Source: Streptomyces sp. Ag109_O5-1
GTDB lineage: Bacteria > Actinomycetota > Actinomycetes > Streptomycetales > Streptomycetaceae
Direction: 5' to 3'
Assembly (NCBI RefSeq): GCF_003814875.1
Contig: NZ_RKQF01000001.1
Span: 7,564,001 to 7,628,000 of the forward strand
DNA length: 64,000 nt
Notes under the pieces: model-generated
The model's database searches: none
What the model saw: only the letters and a program-made list of their open reading frames with translations
Told to the model about the DNA's origin: nothing
Part shown: positions 1 through 6,937 of the stretch, one piece after another
Layout: each line of letters opens with the position of its first letter
Position numbering within the stretch: position 1 is the stretch's first letter
Position numbers and translations under genes: made by a program

Positions 1-254
1 ACCAGCGTGGGGTGCAGGTCGAGAGCGAGGGTCTGGTAGTCGGTAATTGCCTTCTGGGCCTCCTTTTCCGTGATCTTCGGCTTGTCCCCTCGTCGGCCGC
101 GGGCCAGCCCGAAGGCGGCCGAGGTGATCTCGTAGTCCAGCAGGCCCGGCGCTGCGAGGATGTCGGCGCGGCTCAGCCGCTCACGGATCGCGGTTCCGGT
201 CCTGCCGTGGTCGAGGAGGAAGTGTACGAGGCTGGAGCAGTCAATGACGATCAA
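1..254 (-). CDS. PIN-domain toxin (VapC/FitB type), 3' end outside window
   Basis: The gene begins with TTG at 254, which overlaps the TGA stop of the antitoxin upstream, the tight coupling typical of toxin-antitoxin pairs. The 84 codons present read LIVIDCSSLVHFLLD and so on: an Asp at residue 5 after a hydrophobic strand and a Glu in LLDYEITSA, both standard PIN-domain metal-binding positions. PIN toxins are Mg2+-dependent ribonucleases of tRNA or mRNA, neutralised by the partner antitoxin. The C-terminal third, with the last conserved Asp residues, lies beyond base 1, so catalytic completeness cannot be judged. The family assignment rests on these motifs and the neighbour. Confidence 0.72.
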   Translation of the reverse strand, partial: MIVIDCSSLVHFLLDHGRTGTAIRERLSRADILAAPGLLDYEITSAAFGLARGRRGDKPKITEKEAQKAITDYQTLALDLHPTL

Positions 255-481
255 CGACGGTCCCGCCCGTCCTCGATGGCGTCGAGGATGTCGGTCGTGC
301 TGAGCTCGGTGCGTGTTTCACGTTCCAGGCGTGTGGCCATCTCCGCGAGGGTGGGCTTGGCGGCCTCCCGGGCGAGAAGGTCCAGGGTGTACGCCTGGAG
401 CGACTTGCCCGCCTGTGCGGCGCGGACCTTCAGGGCGTTGAGTGTGTCGTCCGGGACGTCCCGGATGGTGATCGCGGGCAT
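251..481 (-). CDS. Antitoxin of the PIN-toxin pair (ribbon-helix-helix, FitA/VapB-like)
   Basis: This 76-residue protein starts MPAITIRDVPDDTLNALKVR. The beta-strand ITIRDVP followed by two helices is the ribbon-helix-helix fold of FitA/VapB antitoxins, which bind their own promoter as dimers. The C-terminal half is acidic and charged (ERETRTELSTTDILDAIEDG), as expected for the segment that wraps the toxin. It lies immediately upstream of, and overlaps, the PIN toxin, so the two form one operon. Short AT-rich sequence just upstream (TTTTAGCAGCAT near 489-500 on the plus strand) is the likely promoter and operator region, the least GC-rich spot nearby. Confidence 0.78.
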   Translation of the reverse strand: MPAITIRDVPDDTLNALKVRAAQAGKSLQAYTLDLLAREAAKPTLAEMATRLERETRTELSTTDILDAIEDGRDRR

Positions 482-639
482 GCCGTCATTTTAGCAGCAT
501 TGCAGGCGATATGCAGTCATCGAGGGTGGTTGCCCCGACCCGACCGGTCGCGAGGTCCGGGAAAGCCGGAATGAGGGCGAAGGGGCACAGGCAGTCGGGA
601 AGTTCGGACAGGGGATGCGCAACGCAGCGGGAGAGGAGA

Positions 640-798
640 AAGAAACCACTGGTGGCCCGCTTCGGCGGGATCCCTGCCGGGCAGTGCGCGATATGCGAAG
701 TACGCACGGGACTCCAGCTCCACCACGTCCGTAATCTCGAGGATCCCAACAAGCGAAGACGGCCGGAACGGCCGAGGTGGGTGCGTCTGATGGCCACG
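640..798 (+). pseudogene. Remnant of a group II intron reverse transcriptase/maturase (C-terminal HNH end)
   Basis: Read on the plus strand, this stretch encodes KKPLVARFGGIPAGQ, then CAICEVRTGLQLHHVRNL, then RPRWVRLMA. These blocks resemble, in the right order, the C-terminal part of bacterial group II intron proteins: the (K)PLVARFGGIP strand after the maturase domain, and the HNH endonuclease start with its CxxC and HHVRxL. The segment that normally separates the first two blocks is missing. The distal part, with the KTLVVCxxCHxxIH motif, is absent, and there is no RT domain upstream. It is therefore a doubly truncated, internally deleted scrap, not a working gene. No intron RNA structure was recognised around it. 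Confidence 0.6.
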
Positions 799-819
799 CT
801 CGACGGCTCCGGTGCCCGT

Positions 820-2163
820 TCAAAACAGTTCCAGATCCTCGCCGTTGGTGTCCGCGATGACTGGCCGGAACTGGGCAGGGAGGCCATCCAGTCGGTCAGG
901 ACCGGCCGCGGCGGCCACGGCGGGCGCCGTCTCGGCCAACCAGACACGAAACCGCTCGACGGCTTCGCGGTAGGGGACTTGGGCCAGGACGCGGTGCTCG
1001 CCGGAGGGGCAGAAGTCGACGGTGACAGTGAGCAGGCAGGAGCGGGGCGTGTTCTGACTGCCCGTCCAGGACACGCGCAGGACACCGCAGGGCTTGCGCC
1101 CGCGGGGGGCGCGGTGGGTGGGGCGCAGCGATCGGCAGGCTATGTGGGCGGTCCATGCGGCGAGGTGCGGCAGGGGCAGGGTGGTGCGTGCGCGGCATCC
1201 GGGGCAGCGGTGCCAGTGGCGGAGCCAGTGGTCGGTGTCGGTGTGGAAGAGGCGTGTGTAGTGGTTCGCCACGCGCACGTCGTTGCTGTAGAGGTGGTCG
1301 GGGCGTTCCTGTGTGTTGCAGGACTGGCAGACGGGGGCGCGGACGTAGCCGTGTTCGTGGCAGTGGTCGAGCACGGTGGCGGGCGCGGTGCGGCAGACGG
1401 CGCACGCCCATCCGGCCACCCTGCGGGAGGTGCCGGGCTTCCTGCTGAGCACCGAGTACAACTGGCCTTCCAGCTCCTTGTCGTACGGGCGCAGTGAGGC
1501 GGCGGGGCCCTCGGGGCTCGTCGTCTGCCGATCGTCGGCGTCTCGGGCCTGCCGGGGGTGGGAGGGCGGCTCGGTGACGGCTGCGCAGGCCTGGCGGGTC
1601 CGCGCGGCCTGCACCCACTGCGTTTCGGCGTGCTCGGCCGCGTCGAGCAGCCTGACCACGGCGCGCGGCAGCCACCACGTCCGATGCGTCCCGTCGCGGG
1701 TCTGCTCCACGAGTATCCGTCGCCAGTCGATCCCCGCCAGATGGGAGGTCCTGCCGTCTTCACGTCGTGCCGCCGGCCCGGGGCCGCCCGACTCCTGCAG
1801 TTCCTCCGCGATGCGCCGGCGCCAACGCAGCGGCGTTTCCTCGTTGCATCCCTGCCTCGGCGCTCCACGAAACGGGCCGACGCGGACCAGGTCGTGTCGG
1901 TCCATCCCCACCGCGTTGAGTTCCGTGGCCGCCCGGCGCACCTCATCCTCCGGGACGTTCCACTGGCCGCCGCTCGTCCTCACCGTCGCCACCGCATGGT
2001 CGCCGAGCAGGACGTACCCCACCCAGGCGCGGGCAGGAGAGCAGGTGAATGCCCCGGAAGCCGTCGGCACGGCACTGTCGGCCGTCAGGCCGACCCACAG
2101 AGCGTCCGCGGCAGCCAGGGTGACCAGGCCGTCCGCGCGACCTGGCTTGACACGCTCTGACAT
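820..2163 (-). CDS. Endonuclease VII-like (His-Me finger) protein
   Basis: This is a 447-residue protein. Residues about 247-300 contain CAVC (254-257), DHCH (266-269) and CQSC (279-282) in the order of the recombination endonuclease VII family: a Zn-binding Cys4 clamp around a beta-beta-alpha metal nuclease centre. A second Cys pair occurs at 320-323 (CPGC). The first 230 residues and the last 120 match nothing I recognise. The C-terminal part is rich in Arg/His and may bind nucleic acid. T4 endo VII resolves branched DNA, but chromosomal actinobacterial homologues are mostly uncharacterised, so the substrate is unknown. No strong ribosome-binding site precedes the ATG. Its position beside tRNA-His and mobile-element debris suggests accessory DNA. 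Confidence 0.62.
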   Translation of the reverse strand: MSERVKPGRADGLVTLAAADALWVGLTADSAVPTASGAFTCSPARAWVGYVLLGDHAVATVRTSGGQWNVPEDEVRRAATELNAVGMDRHDLVRVGPFRGAPRQGCNEETPLRWRRRIAEELQESGGPGPAARREDGRTSHLAGIDWRRILVEQTRDGTHRTWWLPRAVVRLLDAAEHAETQWVQAARTRQACAAVTEPPSHPRQARDADDRQTTSPEGPAASLRPYDKELEGQLYSVLSRKPGTSRRVAGWACAVCRTAPATVLDHCHEHGYVRAPVCQSCNTQERPDHLYSNDVRVANHYTRLFHTDTDHWLRHWHRCPGCRARTTLPLPHLAAWTAHIACRSLRPTHRAPRGRKPCGVLRVSWTGSQNTPRSCLLTVTVDFCPSGEHRVLAQVPYREAVERFRVWLAETAPAVAAAAGPDRLDGLPAQFRPVIADTNGEDLELF

Positions 2164-2581
2164 ACCGACAGGCTAACGGCCTGCAACGAGCCAAGGAGCC
2201 TCCAAGCGCCTCGGTTGGCGCGGGCCGCCGACATTCCTGTCGAGCGCAGCTTTGGTGGCTTGGCTGCCAGCCCCCGACAATGCGGCGCACTTCTCAACCA
2301 TGCACGGACGGGCGCGGACGCGGGAACAACTGCAGGCCGGCTTCGGCGTCAGTGCGCGACGGTTCACTCCGCATCCGCAGCACCACTGCCCTCCTCGCGT
2401 CCTTCGTCCCTGATCAGGATCCCGTCATTCACCGGCGGATCGATGCACGGAAACCGCACAGTCTGCGACTGGATGCATGCGTTAGGTGAGATTCCATACG
2501 GACTTACGACTATCGCCCCTTCCCGGGCGACTCGAATCCCGGGTGTATGGGCCGTAGTTCGGCCGTGGCCAAACGACAGAA
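2164..2581. other. Intergenic DNA between the endonuclease-like gene and tRNA-His
   Basis: No convincing gene lies in these 418 bases. A hairpin at 2525-2544 (CCCGGG arms around CGACTCGAAT) resembles a tRNA T-arm when read on the minus strand (ATTCGAGTCG), but no full cloverleaf can be folded around it. A short plus-strand stretch near 2318 can be read as TREQLQAGFGVSAR, faintly like a transposase winged helix, but it is too short to name. Confidence 0.4.
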
Positions 2582-2617
2582 AGGCCCCTGACTCGCGTTT
2601 CCGCGGGCCAGGGGCCT
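2582..2617 (-). terminator. Terminator after tRNA-His
   Basis: Perfect inverted repeat AGGCCCCTG (2582-2590) and CAGGGGCCT (2609-2617), separated by 18 bases, starting 11 bases past the 3' end of tRNA-His on the minus strand. The strand that would be transcribed continues with TTTCTGTC, a weak U-run. It is best read as the intrinsic terminator of the orn-tRNA-His transcript or of the tRNA alone. Confidence 0.75.
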
Positions 2618-2627
2618 CTCTTGCAAG

Positions 2628-2701
2628 GGTGAGTGACGGGACTCGAACCCGCGACATCCTGGACCACAACCAGGTGCTCTACCAGCTGAGCTACACCCAC
2701 C
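2628..2701 (-). tRNA. tRNA-His (anticodon GTG)
   Basis: On the minus strand the sequence starts G-GTGGGTG and ends CACTCAC-C. The 7-bp acceptor stem pairs fully, and the extra G-1 opposite C73 is the identity element specific to tRNA-His. The anticodon loop reads TTGTGGT, giving anticodon GTG. The T-arm contains GGTTCGAGTCC and the D-loop AGCTGGTAGAGC. CCA is not encoded. It lies 112 bases downstream of orn on the same strand. tRNA 3' ends are common integration sites, and the DNA beyond this one is accessory in character. Confidence 0.97.
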
Positions 2702-2813
2702 ATGACCGGTGGTGACTTTGTGGTCTTTCCGACCGGCCGAGAAAAAGTGTACAGGGTCCGAAGGGGTGCTCGCGCACAGCTTTCCCGAGCCCCTCCGGAG
2801 ACCTCCTGAACGC

Positions 2814-3416
2814 CTACTCCGCAGGCAGGACGTGCCTGGCCGCGATCGTCCTCGCGGTGTCCGAGTCCGGGCCGGGCTGCGGTACGAAGATGGCCTCGCG
2901 GTAGTAGCGAAGCTCGGCGATCGACTCGCGGATGTCGGCCAGGGCGCGGTGGTTGCCGTTCTTCTCCGGGCTGTTGAAGTACGCCCGTGGGTACCAGCGC
3001 CGGGCGAGCTCCTTGACGCTGGAGACGTCGACGATCCGGTAGTGGAGGTATCCCTCCAGGGCCGCCATGTCCCGGGCGAGGAAGCCGCGGTCGGTGCCGA
3101 CGGAGTTCCCGCACAGCGGGGCCTTGCCGGGTTCCTTCACGTGTTCCCGGACATAGGCCAGGACCTGCTCCTCGGCTTCGGCGAGCGTCGTGCCGCCGGC
3201 GAGTTCGTCGAGCAGGCCGGACGTGGTGTGCATCTGCCGCACCACCTCCGGCATCGTCTCCAGTGCCTTGGCCGGCGGACGGATGACGATGTCCACGCCC
3301 TCGCCGAGCACGTTCAGCTCGGAGTCGGTGACCAGTGCGGCCACCTCGATGAGCGCGTCGTCGGACAGCGAGAGGCCGGTCATCTCGCAGTCGATCCACA
3401 CCATGCGATCGTTCAT
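2814..3416 (-). CDS. orn: Oligoribonuclease
   Basis: Orn (200 residues) degrades 2-5 nt RNAs and linear pGpG to mononucleotides in the cytoplasm, finishing mRNA decay and c-di-GMP turnover. The sequence opens with the DEDDh Exo I motif WIDCEMTGL (Asp9, Glu11). Later come the conserved NSVGTDRGFLARDM segment and the Exo III region with the catalytic His and Asp in NHRALADIRESI. Length and termini fit the family. AGGGTGG precedes the ATG. It lies downstream of adpA on the same strand but is separated from it by a strong terminator and a repeat array, so it probably has its own promoter in the 3417-3559 region. Confidence 0.96.
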   Translation of the reverse strand: MNDRMVWIDCEMTGLSLSDDALIEVAALVTDSELNVLGEGVDIVIRPPAKALETMPEVVRQMHTTSGLLDELAGGTTLAEAEEQVLAYVREHVKEPGKAPLCGNSVGTDRGFLARDMAALEGYLHYRIVDVSSVKELARRWYPRAYFNSPEKNGNHRALADIRESIAELRYYREAIFVPQPGPDSDTARTIAARHVLPAE

Positions 3417-3559
3417 GCGACCACCCTAAAGCTGACGTCCGCGTTTGGGTCCCCCGCGGTCGATGCGGGCGCCGTTTCCAGGAGCTGCCGCCCCCCGGAA
3501 CCCCCGCCGCCCCCCGGAACCCCCTCCGGCCTCCGGCCTCGCCTCAAACACCGGGCGGG

Positions 3560-3903
3560 CTGAGATGTGGCCGAGCGCCGTCGTCCTCAAACGCCGGACA
3601 GGACGGAATACGACTGAGCCTCGGCGTCCGCGGACGCCGGACGGGCTGAGATGTGGCCGAGCGCCGTCGTCCTCAAACGCCGGACAGGACGGAATACGAC
3701 TGAGCCTCGGCGTCCGCGGACGCCGGACGGGCTGAGATGTGGCCGAGCGCCGTCGTCCTCAAACGCCGGACAGGACGGAATGCGGCTGAGCCCTGGCGTC
3801 CGCGGACGCCGGACGGGCTGAGATGTGGCCGAGCGCCGTCGTCCTCAAACGCCGGACAGGACGGAATGCGGCTGAGCCCTGGCGTCCGCGGACGCCGGAC
3901 GGG
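3560..3903. repeat. Four tandem 86-bp repeats between orn and adpA
   Basis: Units begin at 3560, 3646, 3732 and 3818 with CTGAGATGTGG and are exactly 86 bases long. Units 1 and 2 are identical to each other and differ from 3 and 4, which are also identical to each other, at a few positions (AATACGACTGAGCCTCGG against AATGCGGCTGAGCCCTGG). Each unit contains a perfect 16-base palindrome GGCGTCCGCGGACGCC and the CCTCAAACGCCGGAC motif widespread in Streptomyces intergenic DNA. As 86 is not a multiple of three, reading frames shift between units, so this is not a repeat protein. The flanks (3417-3559 and 3904-4027) hold related degenerate GC-rich sequence and no gene. Confidence 0.93.
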
Positions 3904-4027
3904 CTGGGTGCGTACCGGCCGTCGGCCTCGGTTCTCGGGGCGGTCGGGATGTGTGGCCGGGGGCGCCGTCGTCGCTTTCTGCCTCGACTCTTGGCCTGCC
4001 GAGTCGGGTGGTGGGTGGGCGAAGGCG

Positions 4028-4072
4028 TGAGGCCTCGCCCACCCCCGAGTCAGGCGGGTGGGCGAGGCCTCA
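4028..4072 (-). terminator. Strong terminator after adpA
   Basis: Perfect 17-bp inverted repeat, TGAGGCCTCGCCCACCC at 4028-4044 and its complement at 4056-4072, with an 11-base loop, 2 bases past the adpA stop codon. There is no long U-tract, but the stem is very stable. It should separate adpA transcription from the repeat array and orn. Confidence 0.85.
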
Positions 4073-4074
4073 TG

Positions 4075-5247
4075 TCAGCTGCCCGTGCGGGGCCCCGGCA
4101 GGCTGGCCGACAGGCCTACCGCTGCTGACCTGCGGGTCTGCATCGGCAGTACGCCCTCGGGGTACTGGACCGGCAGGGGGCCCGTGGGGGACAGCGAGGG
4201 CGGCTCCGGGGCCTCGGGGCGCTCGGACTGCGGCCGGCGTGCCCGGTAGGCCGCCCGGTACGCCGCCGGGGACGAACCCAGCTGGCGCCGGAAGTGGCCG
4301 CGCAGGGCGACGGGGGAGCGGAAGCCGCAGCGGCCCGCCACCTCGTCCACCGAGTAGTCCGACGTCTCCAGCAGGCGCTGCGCCTGCAGCACACGCTGGG
4401 TGATCAGCCACTGCAGGGGCGCGCTGCCCGTCAGTGAGCGGAAGCGGCGGTCGAACGTGCGGCGGCTCATGTACGCGCGTGCCGCCAGCGTCTCCACGTC
4501 GAACTGCTCGTGGAGGTGTTCCAGCGCCCAGGCGACGACCTCGGCGAGCGGGTCGGCGCCGATCTCCTCTGGTAAAGAACGATCGAGGTAGCGCTCCTGA
4601 CCGCCCGAGCGGCGCGGCGGGACCACCAGGCGGCGGGCGAGCGCACCGGCCGCCTCGTTGCCGTGGTCCGTCCGCACGATGTGGAGACAGAGATCGATTC
4701 CGGCCGCCGTACCGGCTGATGTGAGTACGTCGCCGTCGTCCACGAAGAGTTCTCGCGGGTCGACGTGCACCGACGGGTAGCGCTTGGCCAGCGTCGGCGC
4801 GTACATCCAGTGGGTGGTGGCCGGGCGTCCGTCCAGCAGCCCGGCGGCTGCCAGTACGAACGCGCCGGTGCACAGCCCGACGATGCGGGCCCCTTCCTCA
4901 TGGGCGCGGCGCAGCGCGTCCAGTGCCTCTTCGGGCGGCGGCGCGGTGATCGAGCGCCAGGCCGGTACGACGACCGTGCCGGCGCGTGAGATCGCCTCCA
5001 GGCCATGTGGCGCGGTGAGTTCCAGGCCCCCTGTGGTCCGCAGTGGGCCTTCCTCGCCGCCGCACACCAGCAGTCGGTAGCGCGGCACGCCGGCGTCCTG
5101 GCGGTCTATCCCGAACACCGACAGCGGTATGGAACTCTCGAAAATGGGGCCGCCGCTGAACAGCAGCACCGCGACGATCTCCTTGCGGCGTCGCCCGGAC
5201 AGTTTCCGGGCCGCGGCTTCCGGCGCGGCAGTGGAGTCGTGGCTCAT
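4075..5247 (-). CDS. adpA: AdpA, global regulator of development and secondary metabolism
   Basis: This 390-residue regulator matches Streptomyces AdpA from the first residue. Residues about 24-210 form a DJ-1/PfpI (GATase1-like) dimerisation domain with IVGLCTGAFVLAAAG. Residues about 232-335 form an AraC-type double helix-turn-helix (LAARAYMSRRTFDRRF; VDEVAGRCGFRSPVALRGHFRR). AdpA binds TGGCSNGWWY sites and controls hundreds of genes for aerial growth, secreted enzymes and antibiotics. Leu225, between the two domains, is encoded by a rare TTA codon, so translation needs the bldA tRNA. It is followed by a strong terminator and by orn, the arrangement I know from other Streptomyces. The Pro-rich tail after residue 340 is variable in the family. 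Confidence 0.97.
   Translation of the reverse strand: MSHDSTAAPEAAARKLSGRRRKEIVAVLLFSGGPIFESSIPLSVFGIDRQDAGVPRYRLLVCGGEEGPLRTTGGLELTAPHGLEAISRAGTVVVPAWRSITAPPPEEALDALRRAHEEGARIVGLCTGAFVLAAAGLLDGRPATTHWMYAPTLAKRYPSVHVDPRELFVDDGDVLTSAGTAAGIDLCLHIVRTDHGNEAAGALARRLVVPPRRSGGQERYLDRSLPEEIGADPLAEVVAWALEHLHEQFDVETLAARAYMSRRTFDRRFRSLTGSAPLQWLITQRVLQAQRLLETSDYSVDEVAGRCGFRSPVALRGHFRRQLGSSPAAYRAAYRARRPQSERPEAPEPPSLSPTGPLPVQYPEGVLPMQTRRSAAVGLSASLPGPRTGS
4573..4575 (-). promoter_or_regulatory. In-frame TTA codon of adpA (bldA control point)
   Basis: The plus-strand TAA at these bases is TTA on the coding strand, codon 225 of adpA (the Leu of DRSLPEE), in the linker between the dimerisation and DNA-binding domains. 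TTA is the rarest codon in Streptomyces and is read only by the developmentally regulated leucyl tRNA of bldA. Its place here is the known basis of the adpA-bldA feedback loop. Confidence 0.9.
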
Positions 5248-5623
5248 CCTGCTAAGCCCCCCTCGGTGGTCGCGGCTCCTCGGTTGTGTCGCTCCTGCAC
5301 GTTTCCCCTCGGTCCTGCACGAGTCCCCCGCCGTAAGACGTCAAGATCGAATCTACTGGTTCCTGCGGTTCGCGTTGACCAGTTCGACACGCCGTCGATT
5401 GTCGACATGACAACTTGGCGTGAAGCATTCGATCACGAAGCGTTGCACTCACGGGCCGTGCAGGGAAGTGCGCCTCGTCGCAGTGGCCAAAGCACGTAGG
5501 GTGCGGAGGGTCTCCTGGCCCCTTTTCGTGCAGGTGGAACGGGGGTTGGGGGGTAGTGGGGGCCCCTCTTGGACAGGGTCGGGAAGTTGGCTGAAAAGAG
5601 TCGTTCGAGGGTGTCGAAACCGG
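5248..5623. promoter_or_regulatory. Upstream region of adpA (long leader)
   Basis: No gene fits these 376 bases, in keeping with the long promoter and leader regions described for adpA genes. At 5416-5425 TGGCGTGAAG matches the AdpA-box consensus TGGCSNGWWY at nine of ten positions, a possible autoregulatory site. AT-richer sequence around 5340-5440 is the likely promoter. GAGGGGGG lies about 12 bases before the ATG. BldD-type sites could not be assigned with confidence. Confidence 0.45.
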
Positions 5624-5902
5624 TCAGTCGACCGGTGTAGTTCCCTTGGTGTGACGTCCGCCTCCTCGGGGCGGCCGGCGCTCGGAGCGGCGCAGCAGGA
5701 ACCGGCATGCGGCGGTGACCGCGGCGAGGCCGAGGGCGGTGCCGGCCGCACCGGCCAGGGAGGTGCCGAACCAGACGAGCACCACGGGGACTAGGACGCA
5801 GGAGAACACGGCCCAGCGGACCACGTCGCCCGCGGCGTCCGTGGTGTTCGCGGCGTCCGGGGCGGGGTGTGGTTCGCGGGTGGTGGGGCGCGGTCCGGAC
5901 AT
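5624..5902 (-). CDS. Small two-helix membrane protein
   Basis: A 92-residue protein. The start MSGPRPTTREP at 5902 is chosen because AGGGAG lies 8 bases before it, and the in-frame extension upstream has no site. About 25 polar residues are followed by two hydrophobic helices, roughly 29-47 (VVRWAVFSCVLVPVVLVWF) and 50-69 (LAGAAGTALGLAAVTAACRF), then an Arg-rich tail: topology N-out or N-in with a short hairpin. I do not recognise a functional family. The gene diverges from the stress-protein gene and points the same way as adpA. A 6-bp inverted repeat (CCGGTC/GACCGG, 5620-5635) spans its stop codon and could help termination. Confidence 0.6.
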   Translation of the reverse strand: MSGPRPTTREPHPAPDAANTTDAAGDVVRWAVFSCVLVPVVLVWFGTSLAGAAGTALGLAAVTAACRFLLRRSERRPPRGGGRHTKGTTPVD

Positions 5903-6255
5903 GGTCGTACTCCCTGTCGTACTCCGGCGTACTCCTTTGTGGTGCACTCGTCCCGTGATCAACGCGTGTTCGAGCGGTCGGTCACCGTGCGTGGGGCCTC
6001 GCACCTGTCCGAATTCTGTGCAAACCGCCTGTACGGGGCAGCAACCATTGCGTTACGGGCGCGGCTCGTGCATGCTCCGGGGAACCCCTAACCGACTCCG
6101 GGGAAGGGCCCCTACGGAGAGTGCGCGGGATCTGGGCTGAGGAGGCGTGCCGCCGTACCCTTGGGGGTATGGGGTTGGGAAGATGTTTCCCGGACACAGC
6201 TCCGCCGCACACTGTCGGCCCTCCCATACATAAGGATCACAACGCCGAGACAGCC
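5903..6255. other. Intergenic region between the divergent small membrane protein and the stress-protein gene
   Basis: Promoters for both flanking genes should lie here. Visible features are three GTACTCC repeats just before the membrane-protein gene (5905-5935), a CTCCGGGG/CCCCTACGGAG imperfect hairpin near 6097-6119, and TACCC-TTG-GGGTA at about 6156-6168. No tRNA or small gene was recognised. Confidence 0.35.
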
Positions 6256-6783
6256 ATGGCCGGTCACGAATTCTTCGATCCAGCGGACCGCAAGCGGCCG
6301 GTCGCCGACCCCACGGCGGCCGATGCGCTGGCGGCGGAAGAGGCGCGCCCTTCCTGCGATCCCGCCTTCAAGCACGGGGTGGTCGTCGGCTTCGACGGTT
6401 CCACCTCCAGTGAGCGAGCCCTCGCCTATGCGATCGGGATGGCCCACCGTTCCCGCGCGGGGCTGATCATCGTCCACGTCGCCAACCGACTGCCGACCAC
6501 CGTGTGGGCCGGCTGCGAGCCACCCGTCTTCGTCGACGTACCGGACCACCGCACCGAGGTGCTCGGTCTCGAACTCGCCTGTGCCGAGTATCTGGCCGAA
6601 GTGCCCTGGATCCTGGTGGAGCGTGGCGGAGACATCTGCCACGAACTCGAAGAGGTGGGGCGGGAGTACGAAGCCGACGCGATCGTCGTGGGGTCGACCC
6701 ACGGGATCGTCGGCCGGATCTTCGGCTCCGTCGCCGGGCGGCTCGCCAAGCGGGCCAAGCGGCCCGTCGTTGTCATTCCGTAA
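6256..6783 (+). CDS. Universal stress protein family (single UspA domain)
   Basis: A 175-residue protein starting MAGHEFFDPADRK. This ATG is preferred because the in-frame extension upstream is low-complexity and lacks family similarity. About 40 polar residues precede one Usp domain. VVVGFDGSTSSERALAYAIGMA is the first strand and nucleotide-binding loop, LIIVHVANR the second strand. The C-terminal VGSTHGIVGRIFGSVAGRL corresponds to the family's ATP-binding GxxG-x9-G(S/T) segment in shortened form, so nucleotide binding is likely but the canonical spacing is altered. Usp proteins act in the cytoplasm in stress and stationary-phase survival, often as ATP-binding modulators. Partners here are unknown. 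Confidence 0.85.
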   Translation: MAGHEFFDPADRKRPVADPTAADALAAEEARPSCDPAFKHGVVVGFDGSTSSERALAYAIGMAHRSRAGLIIVHVANRLPTTVWAGCEPPVFVDVPDHRTEVLGLELACAEYLAEVPWILVERGGDICHELEEVGREYEADAIVVGSTHGIVGRIFGSVAGRLAKRAKRPVVVIP

Positions 6784-6872
6784 CTCCACGTTCTCCCAGG
6801 TGAGATGCGCCGTGGGAACGGTCCGGCTCTCTTTGTGCCGTGCGTAAATCTACTCGTGCGTAGAGGTGTTTG

Positions 6873-6889
6873 TGCCCTTGTGAAGGGCA
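6873..6889 (+). promoter_or_regulatory. Inverted repeat upstream of the YaaH-type gene
   Basis: TGCCCTT and AAGGGCA flank GTG, a compact 7-bp hairpin or operator 48 bases before the GTG start at 6938. With the half-palindromic CTAC/GTAG just upstream (6851-6863) it is the only structure between the stress-protein gene and the membrane-protein gene. It could be a regulator site or a weak terminator for the upstream gene. Confidence 0.35.
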
Positions 6890-6937
6890 TATATCGGTCA
6901 CCGCGCACAACTGCACAAAGCATGAAGGGAGCCCGCC

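Noticed and set aside
2318..2380. A transposase helix-turn-helix remnant (TREQLQAGFGVSAR)
   Set aside because: Only about fourteen residues resemble a transposase. Without inverted repeats or catalytic motifs, that is not enough to name an insertion sequence.
3560..3903. A CRISPR-like array
   Set aside because: The 86-base units are continuous and nearly identical throughout, with no unique spacers and no cas genes.
3445..4030. Repeat-encoded small proteins within the 86-bp array
   Set aside because: The repeat length is not a multiple of three, so each open frame is a mix of shifted readings. No ribosome-binding site or family supports any of them.
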